From Brevibacillus porteri (lineage in GTDB: Bacteria > Bacillota > Bacilli > Brevibacillales > Brevibacillaceae), in contig NZ_PXZO01000001.1 of assembly GCF_003013475.1 (NCBI RefSeq), forward strand, positions 124,001-188,000: a stretch of DNA of 64,000 nucleotides, written 5' to 3'. Numbering within the stretch: the first letter of the stretch is position 1; each line of letters begins with the position of its first letter. Of the stretch, positions 8,463 to 17,900 are shown piece by piece. Below the pieces are notes generated by a model. The model was not told the DNA's origin. It made no database searches and saw only the letters and a list, made by a program, of their open reading frames with translations. The position numbers and the translations under genes are program-made.

Positions 8463-9015
8463 ATTTCTTTTTCTCCAACTCCGCCTTTAATCTTGCATTC
8501 TCTTCCAACAGCTTTTGAACGTCCGGGACATCCTTGCCGGAAAACCAGCCGTACAAATCGTCTCTTGCTGCATACTCCGGCAATTGATCACGAAGTACCA
8601 TTTTAATGTGCCGTACATCTTCAACATAATAAGTAGGAATTTGTTCCATGACAGATTGCTTAAACTCTTGAAACTTCTGATAGTATTCAATTGCTGAGAA
8701 GTCGTATGGCTTTTGTCTTAATGCTTCATCTGTGACAACAAAAGCAAATCTAGGTTTGCCCGCTTCTCCGGCATACTCATATTCCCACTGTGTATAGCTC
8801 TTGGATTCATCAGGAAGCGTTAAACCATAGAATCCTCCGAGAATCAGGATATATACATCGGACTCGTCGATCCATCTCTTCCTAATTTTCATTGGACTTT
8901 CCTTGGAAAATTGCTCGATTCCAGCAGGGATATGACCGGCTTGAAGTACGGCTTCAACAGCGGTATGTCTTTCCTCAATAAGATCGTAGTAAGTAGACGA
9001 TATGTAAATTTGCAA
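8461..9015 (-). CDS. DUF4062 domain protein with coiled-coil tail
   Basis: This protein of 184 residues begins MQIYISSTYYDLIEERHTAV. It continues with SPMKIRKRWIDESDVYILILGGFYG and SKSYTQWEYEYA, the DUF4062 pattern of a TIR-like alpha/beta fold with a DSD(V)YI(L)ILG core. The last 25 residues (LLEENARLKAELEKKK) form a short coiled coil. The start is TTG 9015 with AAAGG upstream at loose spacing. Family members are often N-terminal sensors in large NTPase or defence-type proteins; here the domain stands alone. It has no C-terminal effector, so function is open. Confidence 0.78.
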   Translation of the reverse strand: MQIYISSTYYDLIEERHTAVEAVLQAGHIPAGIEQFSKESPMKIRKRWIDESDVYILILGGFYGLTLPDESKSYTQWEYEYAGEAGKPRFAFVVTDEALRQKPYDFSAIEYYQKFQEFKQSVMEQIPTYYVEDVRHIKMVLRDQLPEYAARDDLYGWFSGKDVPDVQKLLEENARLKAELEKKK

Positions 9016-9102
9016 TTTTTTTCTTTACCTTTGTTAGTTATCCAACCTATGCGAAAAGTATAGATAAAGAGTAAGGAGAAATTCGTAGAGTATTTTGGAA
9101 GA

Positions 9103-9133
9103 AAGCTCGGTATTGTTATTCGATACCGAGCTT
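9103..9133. terminator. Perfect 11-bp hairpin, isolated
   Basis: Arms AAGCTCGGTAT (9103-9113) and ATACCGAGCTT (9123-9133) with a nine-base loop form a perfect stem. It lies between the start of the DUF4062 gene and the start of the serine hydrolase gene, so it does not sit where a normal end-of-gene terminator would. An attenuator or a remnant terminator are both possible. Confidence 0.45.
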
Positions 9134-9227
9134 ATTCATTCCTATGCTCATAATTGGCAAGAGAATGCACATATATCAGTAGCGGGCGCATAAGTCCTTG
9201 CTGGTAAATGAGGTGGGAGGGAGACAA

Positions 9228-10343
9228 ATGAGCAATGAAATCATAAGGAGTGAAATAGAGAGCAATCTGAAGGCCAAAGTAGCTTCTGATCCACAACTGC
9301 ACAATGTCTATTTGTTAATCCATTCCGATAAGCTGGATATCCACTGGCCAATAGCGGCTGGCAATACTGATGGGGGGACAGCCAACCCGAATCAACCCTA
9401 TCACACGGCTAGTGTGGGCAAGGCTTTTACGGCTGTTATCGTATCGATCCTAGCAGAAAAAGGTCTCGTTACGTTTGACGACCCCATTGCCAACTATTTA
9501 CCGACTGAGATTCGAAAAGATCTCCACATCTGGAAAGGAAAAGATTACACAAACGAAATTCAGATCAAGCATTTACTCAACAATACTTCTGGATTACCAG
9601 ATTTCTTTGAAGAAAAGCCGAAGCGAGGGAGAGGATTCCTAGAAGAGATGCTGGAGGATTCCTCACGCTATTGGACTTCGCAAGAAACCATACAATGGTC
9701 GAAAAAGCACTTACAGCCGCACTTTGAGCCCGGGAAACGCGTTCATTATACAGACACAGGGTACAATCTGTTAGGGCTCGTGATTGAAAAGGTTACTGCC
9801 AAACCCTACCACGAAGTTCTCCATGACTACATATTTACCCCCCTTCAAATGAATCACTCTTATTTATCTCAGTATTCCAATCCCGTCAGCAAAAGTGAGC
9901 ATCCGGTAGCCCATCTACATTTGGACAGGATAAAAATAAACGTAGAAAACTACCGCAGCTTCAGCAGTTTTTACGCGGGAGGGCAAACCGTAAGTACAAT
10001 GGAAGATCAGCTGCGTTTCATGAAAGCACTCGTCCAGAATCAGATAATTAAAAAAGAAACGCTCGAGATCATGCAGCAGTGGAACAACATGCGGATCGGC
10101 ATGGATTATGGCTATGGACTCATGCGGATGCGTTTTCTTCCGTTCACGCAAAAGTATACGGGGTGGGGTCACTTAGGGGCGAGTGGCAGCTACATGCTTT
10201 ATTTTCCCAATATGGAGGTATATCTGATCGGGAGCTTCAATCAGACTACGTATCAAGCAAAAGGGATGAACTATCTCTTTTTTCATGTGCTGAGCAAATT
10301 AGCGAAGGCAAAACCCCGTCAAGCTTCCAATATTGACAAGTAG
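9228..10343 (+). CDS. Serine hydrolase, beta-lactamase/PBP class C-like
   Basis: The protein has 371 residues. The catalytic pattern of the class C beta-lactamase/esterase fold is present: TASVGKAFTAV (S-x-x-K) near residue 65, YTDTGYNLLG (Y-x-N) near 180, and GHLGASGS (H-x-G) near 315. ATG 9228 is chosen because GGGAGGGAG sits just upstream; an earlier TTG at 9198 is less well placed. There is no signal peptide, so it is probably cytoplasmic, unlike the two other serine hydrolases in this window (34327 and 40765). Substrate is unknown; esterase or peptidase are likely. Confidence 0.85.
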   Translation: MSNEIIRSEIESNLKAKVASDPQLHNVYLLIHSDKLDIHWPIAAGNTDGGTANPNQPYHTASVGKAFTAVIVSILAEKGLVTFDDPIANYLPTEIRKDLHIWKGKDYTNEIQIKHLLNNTSGLPDFFEEKPKRGRGFLEEMLEDSSRYWTSQETIQWSKKHLQPHFEPGKRVHYTDTGYNLLGLVIEKVTAKPYHEVLHDYIFTPLQMNHSYLSQYSNPVSKSEHPVAHLHLDRIKINVENYRSFSSFYAGGQTVSTMEDQLRFMKALVQNQIIKKETLEIMQQWNNMRIGMDYGYGLMRMRFLPFTQKYTGWGHLGASGSYMLYFPNMEVYLIGSFNQTTYQAKGMNYLFFHVLSKLAKAKPRQASNIDK

Positions 10344-10378
10344 AAGAGAAATTACTATAGTAGGTGAGTAATTGAGAT

Positions 10379-10393
10379 TGATAATCAATTTCA
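10379..10393 (+). promoter_or_regulatory. Fur box upstream of siderophore-binding lipoprotein gene
   Basis: TGATAATCAATTTCA matches 12 of the 14 defined positions of the 7-1-7 Fur consensus known from Bacillus. It lies 36 bases ahead of the lipoprotein start, suggesting repression when iron is plentiful. Confidence 0.7.
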
Positions 10394-10428
10394 TGAAATT
10401 AGTATTAGGAGTAAGGAGATCGCTTACC

Positions 10429-11367
10429 ATGAAAAAAGCATTCATCCCTGTCATTCTCATGTTCATGCTCTTGCTTAGCGCTTGTGGGTCTCCACAAGCT
10501 CAACCTGTACAGCCACAGCCACAGTCACCAGAGGCAGGAAACGAAACGAAAGAGGGAACGGTAATTTACCAATCGGAAAAAGGACCTGTCGAGGTTCCGG
10601 CACAACCGAAACGAATCATCGGACTTACAAATGCCCCGAATATTGTATCGATGGAGGGTACACTAGTCGGAGTCGATCAATGGACGAAGCAAAATCCGCT
10701 TTTTACAGAAAAATTAAAAGATGTGGAAGTCGTATCGGATGCAGATTTGGAGAAAATCCTTGCTCTGAAACCTGATCTGATTGTGGCGGGATCAGAAATG
10801 AAAAATCTTGATCAGCTTAGCAAAATTGCGCCGACTGTCGTGTTTACGTGGGGCAAACTGGATTATTTGTCGCAGCAATTGGAGATTGGCAAGTTGTTGA
10901 ACAAGGAAAAGGAAGCCCAGACGTGGATAGATGATTTCAAGAGCCGTGCAAAAACAGCCGGTGAACAAATTAAAGCGAAAATCGGTGAAAAGGTAACGGT
11001 ATCTGTCTTCGAGTATGACACGAAAGATTTTTATGTTTTCGGAAATAACTGGGCGCGTGGTACGGAAATCCTCTATCAAGCGATGGACTTAAACATGCCA
11101 GAAAAAGTAAAAAAGGACGTTCTCGGTCCTGGTTACTATAAGCTATCGTTGGAAGCGATTCCTGATTATGCTGGTGATTACCTCATCCTCAGCAGAAGAA
11201 ATGGTAGTACCAATGATTTCTTGCAATCCGCGACATGGAAAAACGTTCCGGCTGTCAAACAAAATCGCATCATTGAGATTGACACGGAAGCTTCCACATA
11301 CAGTGATCCGATCACACTCGAATATTTGCTGAAAATCTTTACGGAACAGTTTCTTGCCAAATCATAA
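10429..11367 (+). CDS. Iron-siderophore ABC transporter substrate-binding lipoprotein
   Basis: This protein of 312 residues begins with a lipoprotein signal (MKKAFIPVILMFMLLLSACG, lipobox LSAC). A P/Q-rich linker and then a type III periplasmic-binding fold follow: VEVPAQPKRIIGLTNAPNIV, KPDLIVAGSEM, a long central helix and QNRIIEID near the end. ATG 10429 is preceded by TAAGGAG. The Fur box just upstream supports a role in ferric siderophore capture. No permease or ATPase gene follows, so it must share a transporter encoded elsewhere. A simple terminator ends the gene. Confidence 0.88.
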   Translation: MKKAFIPVILMFMLLLSACGSPQAQPVQPQPQSPEAGNETKEGTVIYQSEKGPVEVPAQPKRIIGLTNAPNIVSMEGTLVGVDQWTKQNPLFTEKLKDVEVVSDADLEKILALKPDLIVAGSEMKNLDQLSKIAPTVVFTWGKLDYLSQQLEIGKLLNKEKEAQTWIDDFKSRAKTAGEQIKAKIGEKVTVSVFEYDTKDFYVFGNNWARGTEILYQAMDLNMPEKVKKDVLGPGYYKLSLEAIPDYAGDYLILSRRNGSTNDFLQSATWKNVPAVKQNRIIEIDTEASTYSDPITLEYLLKIFTEQFLAKS

Positions 11368-11399
11368 ATGCTTGGGAATCCAAGCATTTTTCTTTTTGC
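11366..11399 (+). terminator. Rho-independent terminator after lipoprotein gene
   Basis: ATGCTTGG and CCAAGCAT pair around a GAAT loop, followed by TTTTTCTTTTTG. It begins right at the stop codon of the binding-protein gene. Confidence 0.85.
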
Positions 11400-11490
11400 T
11401 TTTTGTTCATTTCCACTGTATATGGAAATTGAAGTAAAATAGAGGAGTAATCCTATGATTTGAACAAAACAACAAAAAAGAGGTGTGACG

Positions 11491-12252
11491 ATGGTAGAAG
11501 AGTTGTCGAATTACCTAAAGAAATGTGACATAGAAGTGGTTGCTGCGGAGGATTTCACGATACCTGCTACAAAGGTAGATAAGCACAGAATCTTGGTCCT
11601 GCCTAGCTATAATATACTAGAGATGATAGAAGAAGCGGTAGACGAAGAAGGATCACTCTCTGATTATGTACATAACCAGCTAGAGGAAGTTCATCGCTTA
11701 TCCGTAGAGGATGTCTTTCGGCGAATTGTAAAATCTCGACTTTTGTATACAGACATTTCATCTGAGCTACAAAATTTGGATGGAAAGAACTTTGAAGATA
11801 TCTATCGGGCATATTCTCTGATATGGGAAGGCCAGGAGCTAATCGATGAACAACTAAGTGAAACAGAAACGGAGTCCTTTCAAATCAGTGAAGAATGGGT
11901 ACAGGATCGATTAGAGGATGACGCCTTGATTGTCATGGAATTGCCGTTAGCATCTGGTTATGAAGCACCGTTGTGGGTTCCCATGGGTGGCTATAATGAA
12001 TGCCCATTACCTGTATACCAGTCCGTTATCGTAAAGTACTGGCAGGAGGGGTATGGGATCAAGATTCTCGCAGTGACAGAGGATACTTGGATTTTTCAGG
12101 CAAGTTCAAGACCACAGACTCATCAGGAAGCACTCAAGCTGGCACAAGAGCATTTCATCTTTTGTCAGTACGTCTTAGATGAGTTTCCTTCCTTAGGGCA
12201 TTACGCCGATTATTTGATGAAACAGGATGTGTGGTTTTTTTGGTGGGATTAA
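11491..12252 (+). CDS. DUF4253 domain protein
   Basis: This acidic protein of 253 residues has the DUF4253 pattern in its second half: VPMGGYNECPLPVYQSVIVK, KYWQEGYGIKILAVTEDTW, RPQTHQEALKLAQEHFIFC and a terminal WFFWWD. The N-terminal half is less conserved. The start ATG 11491 follows GAGGTG; an overlapping GTG at 11485 lies within the ribosome binding site. The family has no established function; members are often found as stand-alone genes or in immunity-type settings in Bacillota and Actinobacteria. Confidence 0.82.
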   Translation: MVEELSNYLKKCDIEVVAAEDFTIPATKVDKHRILVLPSYNILEMIEEAVDEEGSLSDYVHNQLEEVHRLSVEDVFRRIVKSRLLYTDISSELQNLDGKNFEDIYRAYSLIWEGQELIDEQLSETETESFQISEEWVQDRLEDDALIVMELPLASGYEAPLWVPMGGYNECPLPVYQSVIVKYWQEGYGIKILAVTEDTWIFQASSRPQTHQEALKLAQEHFIFCQYVLDEFPSLGHYADYLMKQDVWFFWWD

Positions 12253-12338
12253 CTCGCCATATTCCTGAAATATCTCCCGTGTTCCGACAATAAACATAAC
12301 AAGATACCAAAGAACACTGGGGAAGGAATGAGCAAATC

Positions 12339-12776
12339 ATGCCTCAAGGAATACATGATGTGGAGCTGAACCTGCCCATCGGGGCGGTATGGCAGTTTGT
12401 GAGTATAGTGGAGAATTGGGTTCCACTGGTACCTGGCTACATCAGCCACGAGGTAATCAATGAACGTCGTGTCGTTTGGACGTTTACAGGCGATATCGGC
12501 ATCATGAAGAAAACGATCAGCCTGCAAGTGGATATCACTGAATGGACACCGCCAACTGAGGTGAGGTTCAACCTGACAGGGATCAGCGGGAATTTTACCG
12601 GAGAGGGTTATTTCAAAGCGAAGGCACTGGGTGAGGCGCGGACGAAAATGACGGGGTGTCTGGATATCACCGCCCATGGTGTGAAGGGCCCCATGATCAA
12701 TTCCATTCTAAAATCCAATCTTCCGAAGACAACGAGGGAGCTCGTGGAGGCTATTGGAAAACGTATAACGAAATAG
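12339..12776 (+). CDS. SRPBCC family protein, CoxG-like
   Basis: The protein has 145 residues with the CoxG (carbon monoxide dehydrogenase subunit G) subgroup of SRPBCC: LPIGAVWQFVSIVENWVPLVPG near the N-terminus, GEGYFKAKALGEARTKMTG in the middle and a C-terminal helix. In CO oxidisers CoxG helps anchor the enzyme, but there are no CO dehydrogenase genes here, so a generic lipid or hydrophobic ligand binder is more likely. GGGGAAGG lies upstream. It may be co-transcribed with the DUF4253 gene 86 bases upstream. Confidence 0.75.
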   Translation: MPQGIHDVELNLPIGAVWQFVSIVENWVPLVPGYISHEVINERRVVWTFTGDIGIMKKTISLQVDITEWTPPTEVRFNLTGISGNFTGEGYFKAKALGEARTKMTGCLDITAHGVKGPMINSILKSNLPKTTRELVEAIGKRITK

Positions 12777-12795
12777 CATCCTTGCCACCAAAACG

Positions 12796-12825
12796 AAAAC
12801 ACGCCAGCTCGGCGTGTTTTTTTGT
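12796..12825 (+). terminator. Rho-independent terminator after CoxG-like gene
   Basis: AAAACACGCC and GGCGTGTTTT pair around AGCTC, followed by TTT. It sits 20 bases past the stop codon. Confidence 0.88.
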
Positions 12826-12828
12826 GTC

Positions 12829-13032
12829 ATGCACGTTTGGGAGATAATAAAGGCATTCAAGCGGAATAAGGAGTTCAAAGAGGAAGTGAAGGATTATCAC
12901 AAGTCGAAAGGAACATTGCCATTTCCGATCAAACAGCCTTTACCTTATGATCTGATCAGGAAAATCGTCCAATACCGAGTAGCGAGCAACTTGAAAAAAG
13001 CAGAGAGGAAATCACAAAGTCGGCGGAGTTGA
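12829..13032 (+). pseudogene. C-terminal remnant of a DUF1801/YdhG-like protein
   Basis: The 67-codon frame contains FKEEVKDYHKSKGTLPFPI, then QPLPYDLIRKIVQYRV and a basic tail. That is the typical C-terminus of DUF1801 (iron-chaperone-like YdhG) proteins, whose usual length is about 120 residues. The first half of the family is missing. The frame opens immediately after the upstream terminator with no ribosome binding site, so it is probably a deletion remnant. Confidence 0.5.
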
Positions 13033-13064
13033 CGCTTAGAGACGGTGATCCTTATAATTTCTTT

Positions 13065-15725
13065 ATGACAATTCCAATTGTAACCACCAAACTGTATATG
13101 CCCCCGCCACGGTTGAAGACCGTTACCCGTCATCGACTGATCGAGCAGTTAAACGAGGGGCTAAACCGTAAACTGACGGTCATTTCAGCACCAGCAGGCT
13201 CCGGGAAAACGACACTTGTCAGTGAATGGCTCGCCAGCGGTGATCGCCCCTTCGCCTGGATTTCCATGGATGAAGGGGATAATGACCCTGCGTGTTTTCT
13301 TACATATCTCTTCACAGCTCTGCAAAACATTGACCCGAATATTGGAGCGGGCATATTTCCTTTGCTCCATTCCCCTCAACCTCTACCACTCGAATCGATG
13401 ATCGCGACTCTGCTTCATGAAATAATCGCAGTACCCAACCCTTTTGTTCTAGTCTTCGATGATTACCACGTATTGAAAACGGGGCCACTCGATGATGCCA
13501 TCTCATTCCTGCTTGAACGCATGCCACCACAAATACATCTGGTGATTGCGACCCGTGAGGAACCGCGTCTGCCTATCGCTCGGTTACGGGTGCGGAACCA
13601 ATTGAATGAAGTACGCGCGTCCGATTTGCGCTTTACCTATTCGGAAGCAGCAGAATTTCTGGAGACAGTGATGGGTTTAGAGCTATCACCGGAAAACATC
13701 GCTCTGCTCGAAGCCCGCACAGAAGGCTGGATTGCCGGTCTACAGTTAGCGGCTCTTTCCATGAAAGAACAAATAGATGTCGCAACCTACCTTCGATCTT
13801 TTTCCGGCAGTCACCATTTTATCCTCGACTATATGGTGGAAGAAGTACTTACCCAGCAATCTGCAAGCATTCAAGCATTCTTGCTGCATACATCCATCCT
13901 CGCCCGATTGTCCGGTCCTCTTTGTGACGCCATTTTTGGCGAAAGTGGTATCGATTCAGGTTCAGGCCAGGAAATGTTAGAATTCCTCGAACGAGCCAAT
14001 TTGTTTATTGTTCCGCTGGACAGCGAGCGGCGTTGGTACCGCTATCACCATCTTTTTGCTGATTTACTACGGCAGAGGCTCCATCAGCGTTTTTCATCGA
14101 CAACAGGAGAGGACGAATGTATTCTCGCAGAATTACATACCCGAGCAAGCATTTGGTATGAAGACAATGGTCTGGAGATGGAAGCTTTTCACCATGCAGT
14201 GGCCGCCAATGATACATCACGAGCAGCGCGACTGGTGGAGGGAGAGAGGATGCCGCTGCTCTTTCGTGGAGGGGTAATCCCTGTACGGAACTGGCTGGAG
14301 TCGTTATCACACGAGGAGTTGGACGCAAGGCCCGCGCTGTGGGTGATGTACGCCTCTGCTTTGCTGATGACTGGTCAAGTGACTGGCGTTGAACCGAAAT
14401 TGGTAGCCGCCGAAAAAGCACTGCAAGGTTTGAAACAAGATGCCAGGTCCAAAGATACTCTTGGGCATATCGCTGCTATACGTGCCACATTGGCTGTGAG
14501 CAAGCATCAATCAGAGGACATCATGGCCGAGGCCAAGCGAGCTTTAGAGTACCTGCATCCTGACAACTTGCCAGTTCGCACAGCCACTACTTGGTCGCTG
14601 GGATATGCTTATCACCTTCAAGGGAATCGTATCGCAGCCAGCAAGGCTTACCAGGAGGCATTATCGAACAGTGAGAAGATTGGCCATGTCGTGATCACCA
14701 TGATGGCCACGATTGGACTAGCGAAGCTACAGGAGGCAGATAATCAGCTCCATATGGCGGCTGAGACTTATCAGCATGTACGAAAATTGGCTGGTTCTCC
14801 TCCCTTACCAGCTGCTTGTGAAGCGCATCTAGGCTTGGCCCGGATTTTTTATGAATGGAACGACCTGCATAAAGCAGAGCATCATGGTCAACAGTCCATT
14901 CAATTAGCACGTCAGCTGGAACAAACGGACAGAGTCGTGGCAACGCAGGTGGTTCTAACTAGACTGAAGCTAGCACAAGGAGACGTTAGTGGAGCGGCTG
15001 CCATGATTGCAAATGCTGAGCATGTTGCTCGCAAGCATGGCTTTATCATGCAGATGCCTCCTATTGCCGAAGCACAAGTCCTTCTATTACTTCAGCAGGA
15101 CAACCTGACAGCGGCAGCCCGATTGGCACAGAAGCACGACCTTCCCCTGCTCCAAGCCCGTGTACTTCTGGCACAGGGAAATACGTCCGCAGCACTTGCG
15201 GTGCTCGAACCATTACTCGAGCAGGCAGAGGCAAAACAGTTAGAGGATGAACGACTCAAGATCATGCTTTTGCTCGCGGTTGTTCTGCATGCGCATGGTG
15301 ATCAAGCAAAAGCTGCGCAAATGTTGAAAGACGCTTTGGTAATAGCGGAGCCGGGTGGCTTCATTCGTACATTTGTCGACGAAGGTATCCCGATGAAAAG
15401 GTTATTGTGTGATGCGGAAGTCTATGGAACGATGCCACGTTATAGAGAAAAGCTACTTGCGGAGTGGAAAGAGGAAGAGCCGAAAAGGGAAGGAGGCAAT
15501 TCGAATCTGCCCCACCATGTTGATTCCCTGATCGAGCCACTTAGTGAGCGAGAGCTTGAAATTTTGCAGCTCATCGAAAAAGGATTATCGAATCGTGACA
15601 TTGCCCAGCAGCTGTTCCTCGCACTCAGTACGGTGAAAGGGCACAACCGGAATATCTTTGACAAGCTGCAGGTACAGCGGCGTACGGAAGCAGTTGCACG
15701 GGCTCGCCAGTTGGGCTTGCTGTAA
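13065..15725 (+). CDS. MalT-like LuxR family transcriptional regulator (signal transduction ATPase)
   Basis: This protein of about 886 residues has the MalT/LAL layout. An N-terminal STAND ATPase has Walker A (SAPAGSGKTTLV) and a Walker B-like LVFDDYH segment. A helical repeat middle with TPR-like pairs follows, then a C-terminal LuxR HTH (LSERELEILQLIEKGLSNRD, then FLALSTVKGHNRNIF). ATG 13065 matches the usual family N-terminus (IPIVTTKLYMPPPRL) but has a weak ribosome binding site; TTG 13029 is the alternative. Such proteins activate nearby genes on binding a ligand and ATP. The oxidoreductase gene 85 bases downstream is the obvious candidate target (inference). Confidence 0.9.
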   Translation: MTIPIVTTKLYMPPPRLKTVTRHRLIEQLNEGLNRKLTVISAPAGSGKTTLVSEWLASGDRPFAWISMDEGDNDPACFLTYLFTALQNIDPNIGAGIFPLLHSPQPLPLESMIATLLHEIIAVPNPFVLVFDDYHVLKTGPLDDAISFLLERMPPQIHLVIATREEPRLPIARLRVRNQLNEVRASDLRFTYSEAAEFLETVMGLELSPENIALLEARTEGWIAGLQLAALSMKEQIDVATYLRSFSGSHHFILDYMVEEVLTQQSASIQAFLLHTSILARLSGPLCDAIFGESGIDSGSGQEMLEFLERANLFIVPLDSERRWYRYHHLFADLLRQRLHQRFSSTTGEDECILAELHTRASIWYEDNGLEMEAFHHAVAANDTSRAARLVEGERMPLLFRGGVIPVRNWLESLSHEELDARPALWVMYASALLMTGQVTGVEPKLVAAEKALQGLKQDARSKDTLGHIAAIRATLAVSKHQSEDIMAEAKRALEYLHPDNLPVRTATTWSLGYAYHLQGNRIAASKAYQEALSNSEKIGHVVITMMATIGLAKLQEADNQLHMAAETYQHVRKLAGSPPLPAACEAHLGLARIFYEWNDLHKAEHHGQQSIQLARQLEQTDRVVATQVVLTRLKLAQGDVSGAAAMIANAEHVARKHGFIMQMPPIAEAQVLLLLQQDNLTAAARLAQKHDLPLLQARVLLAQGNTSAALAVLEPLLEQAEAKQLEDERLKIMLLLAVVLHAHGDQAKAAQMLKDALVIAEPGGFIRTFVDEGIPMKRLLCDAEVYGTMPRYREKLLAEWKEEEPKREGGNSNLPHHVDSLIEPLSERELEILQLIEKGLSNRDIAQQLFLALSTVKGHNRNIFDKLQVQRRTEAVARARQLGLL

Positions 15726-15809
15726 ATTTCAAAACAATACTTAAGTATCTGTATAGCAATACCGTGCTCCCGCTATACTCATGGCAAAGTGCAGGTTAGG
15801 AGGATGTCA

Positions 15810-16724
15810 ATGAGAGCCGTGGTATGCACGAAATACGGATCACCAGATGTTTTGGAGCTAAGAGAAGTAGAGAAGCCTAGACCTAAGGATAATGAAATCT
15901 TGATAAAAGTTCATGCAACAACAGTTACATCTGGAGACTGTAGAATACGAGCCTTCCAAAGTCCGTTCTTGCTCTGGATTCCCATGCGCCTTGTGCTCGG
16001 TCTCACAAAACCGCGAAATCCTATTCTCGGTGTCGAGCTATCTGGGGAAGTCGAAGCGATCGGAAAACATGTAACGCGATTTAAAAAAGGCGACCACGTC
16101 TATGCATTAAGCGGGATGAGATGCGGGGCGCATGCGGAGTACATCAGTCTGAAGGAAAACGCTATCGTGGGGTTAAAACCGACAAATGTAACACATGAAG
16201 AAGCTACCGCGATTCCTTTCGGGGGAACGACCGCCTTGCATTTTTTTCGAAAAGGAAAGCTTCAAAAGGGACAAAAAGTGCTGATCTACGGGGCTTCTGG
16301 ATCGGTAGGGACATCCGCGGTACAGCTTGCCAAGTATTTTGGGGCTGAGGTGACAGCAGTATGTAGTTCTGCAAATTTAGATTTGGTGAAATCGTTGGGA
16401 GCCGATAACGTCATCGATTACACGCAAGAAGATTTTACGAAAAAAGAAGAGCGCTATGACATTGTATTTGATGCGGTTGGGAAAGCAAGGAAGTCCCATT
16501 GCGTAAAAGCACTGTCGCCCAACGGGATATTCCTGACAGTGGATGGGCAAGGGATTGCAAAGGTGCGGACGGAGGATTTGGATTTCTTAAAAGAGTTAAT
16601 GGAGGCAGGGCAGATAAAAGCGGTGATTGACAGACGTTATTCGCTGGAACAAGTATCGGAGGCACATAGGTATGTGGAGACAGGGCGGAAGAAGGGGAAT
16701 GTCGTGGTCAAGGTTGGAACATGA
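15810..16724 (+). CDS. NAD(P)-dependent oxidoreductase, MDR/quinone oxidoreductase type
   Basis: The protein has 304 residues. The MDR fold is clear: [23 protein letters not shown], then [14 protein letters not shown], a catalytic-domain [13 protein letters not shown], and the nucleotide-binding loop [21 protein letters not shown]. No structural zinc cysteines are visible, so it belongs to the zinc-independent quinone-reductase branch. AGGAGG lies six bases before ATG 15810. It is located just after the MalT-like regulator and ahead of a shared terminator. Confidence 0.9.
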   Translation: MRAVVCTKYGSPDVLELREVEKPRPKDNEILIKVHATTVTSGDCRIRAFQSPFLLWIPMRLVLGLTKPRNPILGVELSGEVEAIGKHVTRFKKGDHVYALSGMRCGAHAEYISLKENAIVGLKPTNVTHEEATAIPFGGTTALHFFRKGKLQKGQKVLIYGASGSVGTSAVQLAKYFGAEVTAVCSSANLDLVKSLGADNVIDYTQEDFTKKEERYDIVFDAVGKARKSHCVKALSPNGIFLTVDGQGIAKVRTEDLDFLKELMEAGQIKAVIDRRYSLEQVSEAHRYVETGRKKGNVVVKVGT

Positions 16725-16751
16725 TGAAATTGTGCCAAAATAAAAGTCAAA

Positions 16752-16798
16752 GGGGGCAGCTCTTTGCCGAAAAAATCGGCATGTGAGACTGCCCCATT
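16752..16798. terminator. Bidirectional terminator
   Basis: GGGGGCAG with GCCGA pairs with TCGGC and CTGCCCC in an imperfect stem between two converging genes (ending 16724 on plus and 16805 on minus). Confidence 0.75.
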
Positions 16799-16804
16799 TA
16801 ACTC

Positions 16805-17650
16805 TTATTCATTCCGCCAAGCCAACGCCAGCGTCCCCATCCCAGCATGCGCCCCAATCGTGGAACTGATCGGTCCAACCAACACCTCGACATCGGAGTA
16901 CTTGCTCTGAATTTTCTCTTTCAGTTCCAGCGCTTTGTCCAAGACGTTGCCATGCAAAATCTGCACGTGCTTCACGGTGTAAGTCTGCTTGGCTTTCTCC
17001 AGCTGTTCCAGCATACGCTTGACCGCTTTGCCTTCGGTACGAACCTTTTCATATACTCCAAACAGCCCATCTTTAATTTGGAAAATCGGCTTGATCTGAA
17101 GCAGATTGCCGATGAAATATTGCAAACCGGTCATTCGGCCGCCCTTGTAAAACTGGTCGAGACTGCCAACCAGGATATAGTTCTCAAACTTTTTGTATTC
17201 CTCACGCAAGGAAGCCGCAATCTCCTGATAGCCTTTTCCTTCTTTGGCTTGCTCGATTCCGTTTAAGATGATCGAGGTAATCGGGTACGACATCAGCTTG
17301 GAATCTACCGGCTCGACAGGGAAGTCTACCATCTTGGCTGCCGTTACACTAGTATTGTAGGTCCCACTCAGATCAGAGGAGAGGTGGACAGCAATCGCGC
17401 ATTCATACTCTTCCTTTAATCGTTCGTAGAGTGTCACAAATTTTCCTAAGGAAGGCTGTGACGTTTTGGGAGCATAACGGGCCTGCACAATTTTTTGATA
17501 AAGCTGTTCAGGCGCTAAATCAATGCCGTCTTCAAAAGTGCCATCTTCAAAGATAATCTCCAGTGGAACGACGTAGATGTCATGCTCTTCCAGGATGTGA
17601 TCAGGTATGAGTGCGGTACTGTCTGTAACCCAGGCAATTTTTTTCTTCAA
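16805..17650 (-). CDS. DegV family fatty-acid-binding protein
   Basis: This 281-residue protein has the DegV/FakB pattern: IAWVTDSTALIP at the N-terminus, KTSQPSLGKFVTLYE with the lipid-carboxyl contact serine, IAVHLSSDLSGTYNTSVTAA, and the C-terminal GPISSTIGAHAGMGTLALAW. DegV proteins bind acyl chains and present them to a fatty-acid kinase. No kinase gene is nearby. The start is TTG 17650, chosen because GGGGGAGGA lies nine bases upstream; an ATG between them is out of frame. Confidence 0.92.
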   Translation of the reverse strand: MKKKIAWVTDSTALIPDHILEEHDIYVVPLEIIFEDGTFEDGIDLAPEQLYQKIVQARYAPKTSQPSLGKFVTLYERLKEEYECAIAVHLSSDLSGTYNTSVTAAKMVDFPVEPVDSKLMSYPITSIILNGIEQAKEGKGYQEIAASLREEYKKFENYILVGSLDQFYKGGRMTGLQYFIGNLLQIKPIFQIKDGLFGVYEKVRTEGKAVKRMLEQLEKAKQTYTVKHVQILHGNVLDKALELKEKIQSKYSDVEVLVGPISSTIGAHAGMGTLALAWRNE

Positions 17651-17854
17651 GGAAACATGTCCTCCCCCATTAAAATGCGTGTTCTATCTTTACTAGCGAA
17701 AGCTTCATGGTTGTTCGTTACGGATGTTGTATAAGCAAACTCGCATATTCTATCATAATACGAAAACTGTCGTTTTTTGTCGCAAATAGAAGGAGTTTTA
17801 TTGAACAAATGAGAGGAGATTAATGGGGAAGAGGGCACAGGGCACAGACAAGAA

Positions 17855-17893
17855 AAATCCCATGCTTCTTCGAGGGGAAGAGACATGGGATTT
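17855..17893 (-). terminator. Terminator after amidohydrolase gene
   Basis: AAATCCCATG and CATGGGATTT pair over ten bases around an inner CTTC/GAAG stem. It lies just beyond the minus-strand stop codon at 17901. Confidence 0.8.
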
Positions 17894-17900
17894 GTATCGT

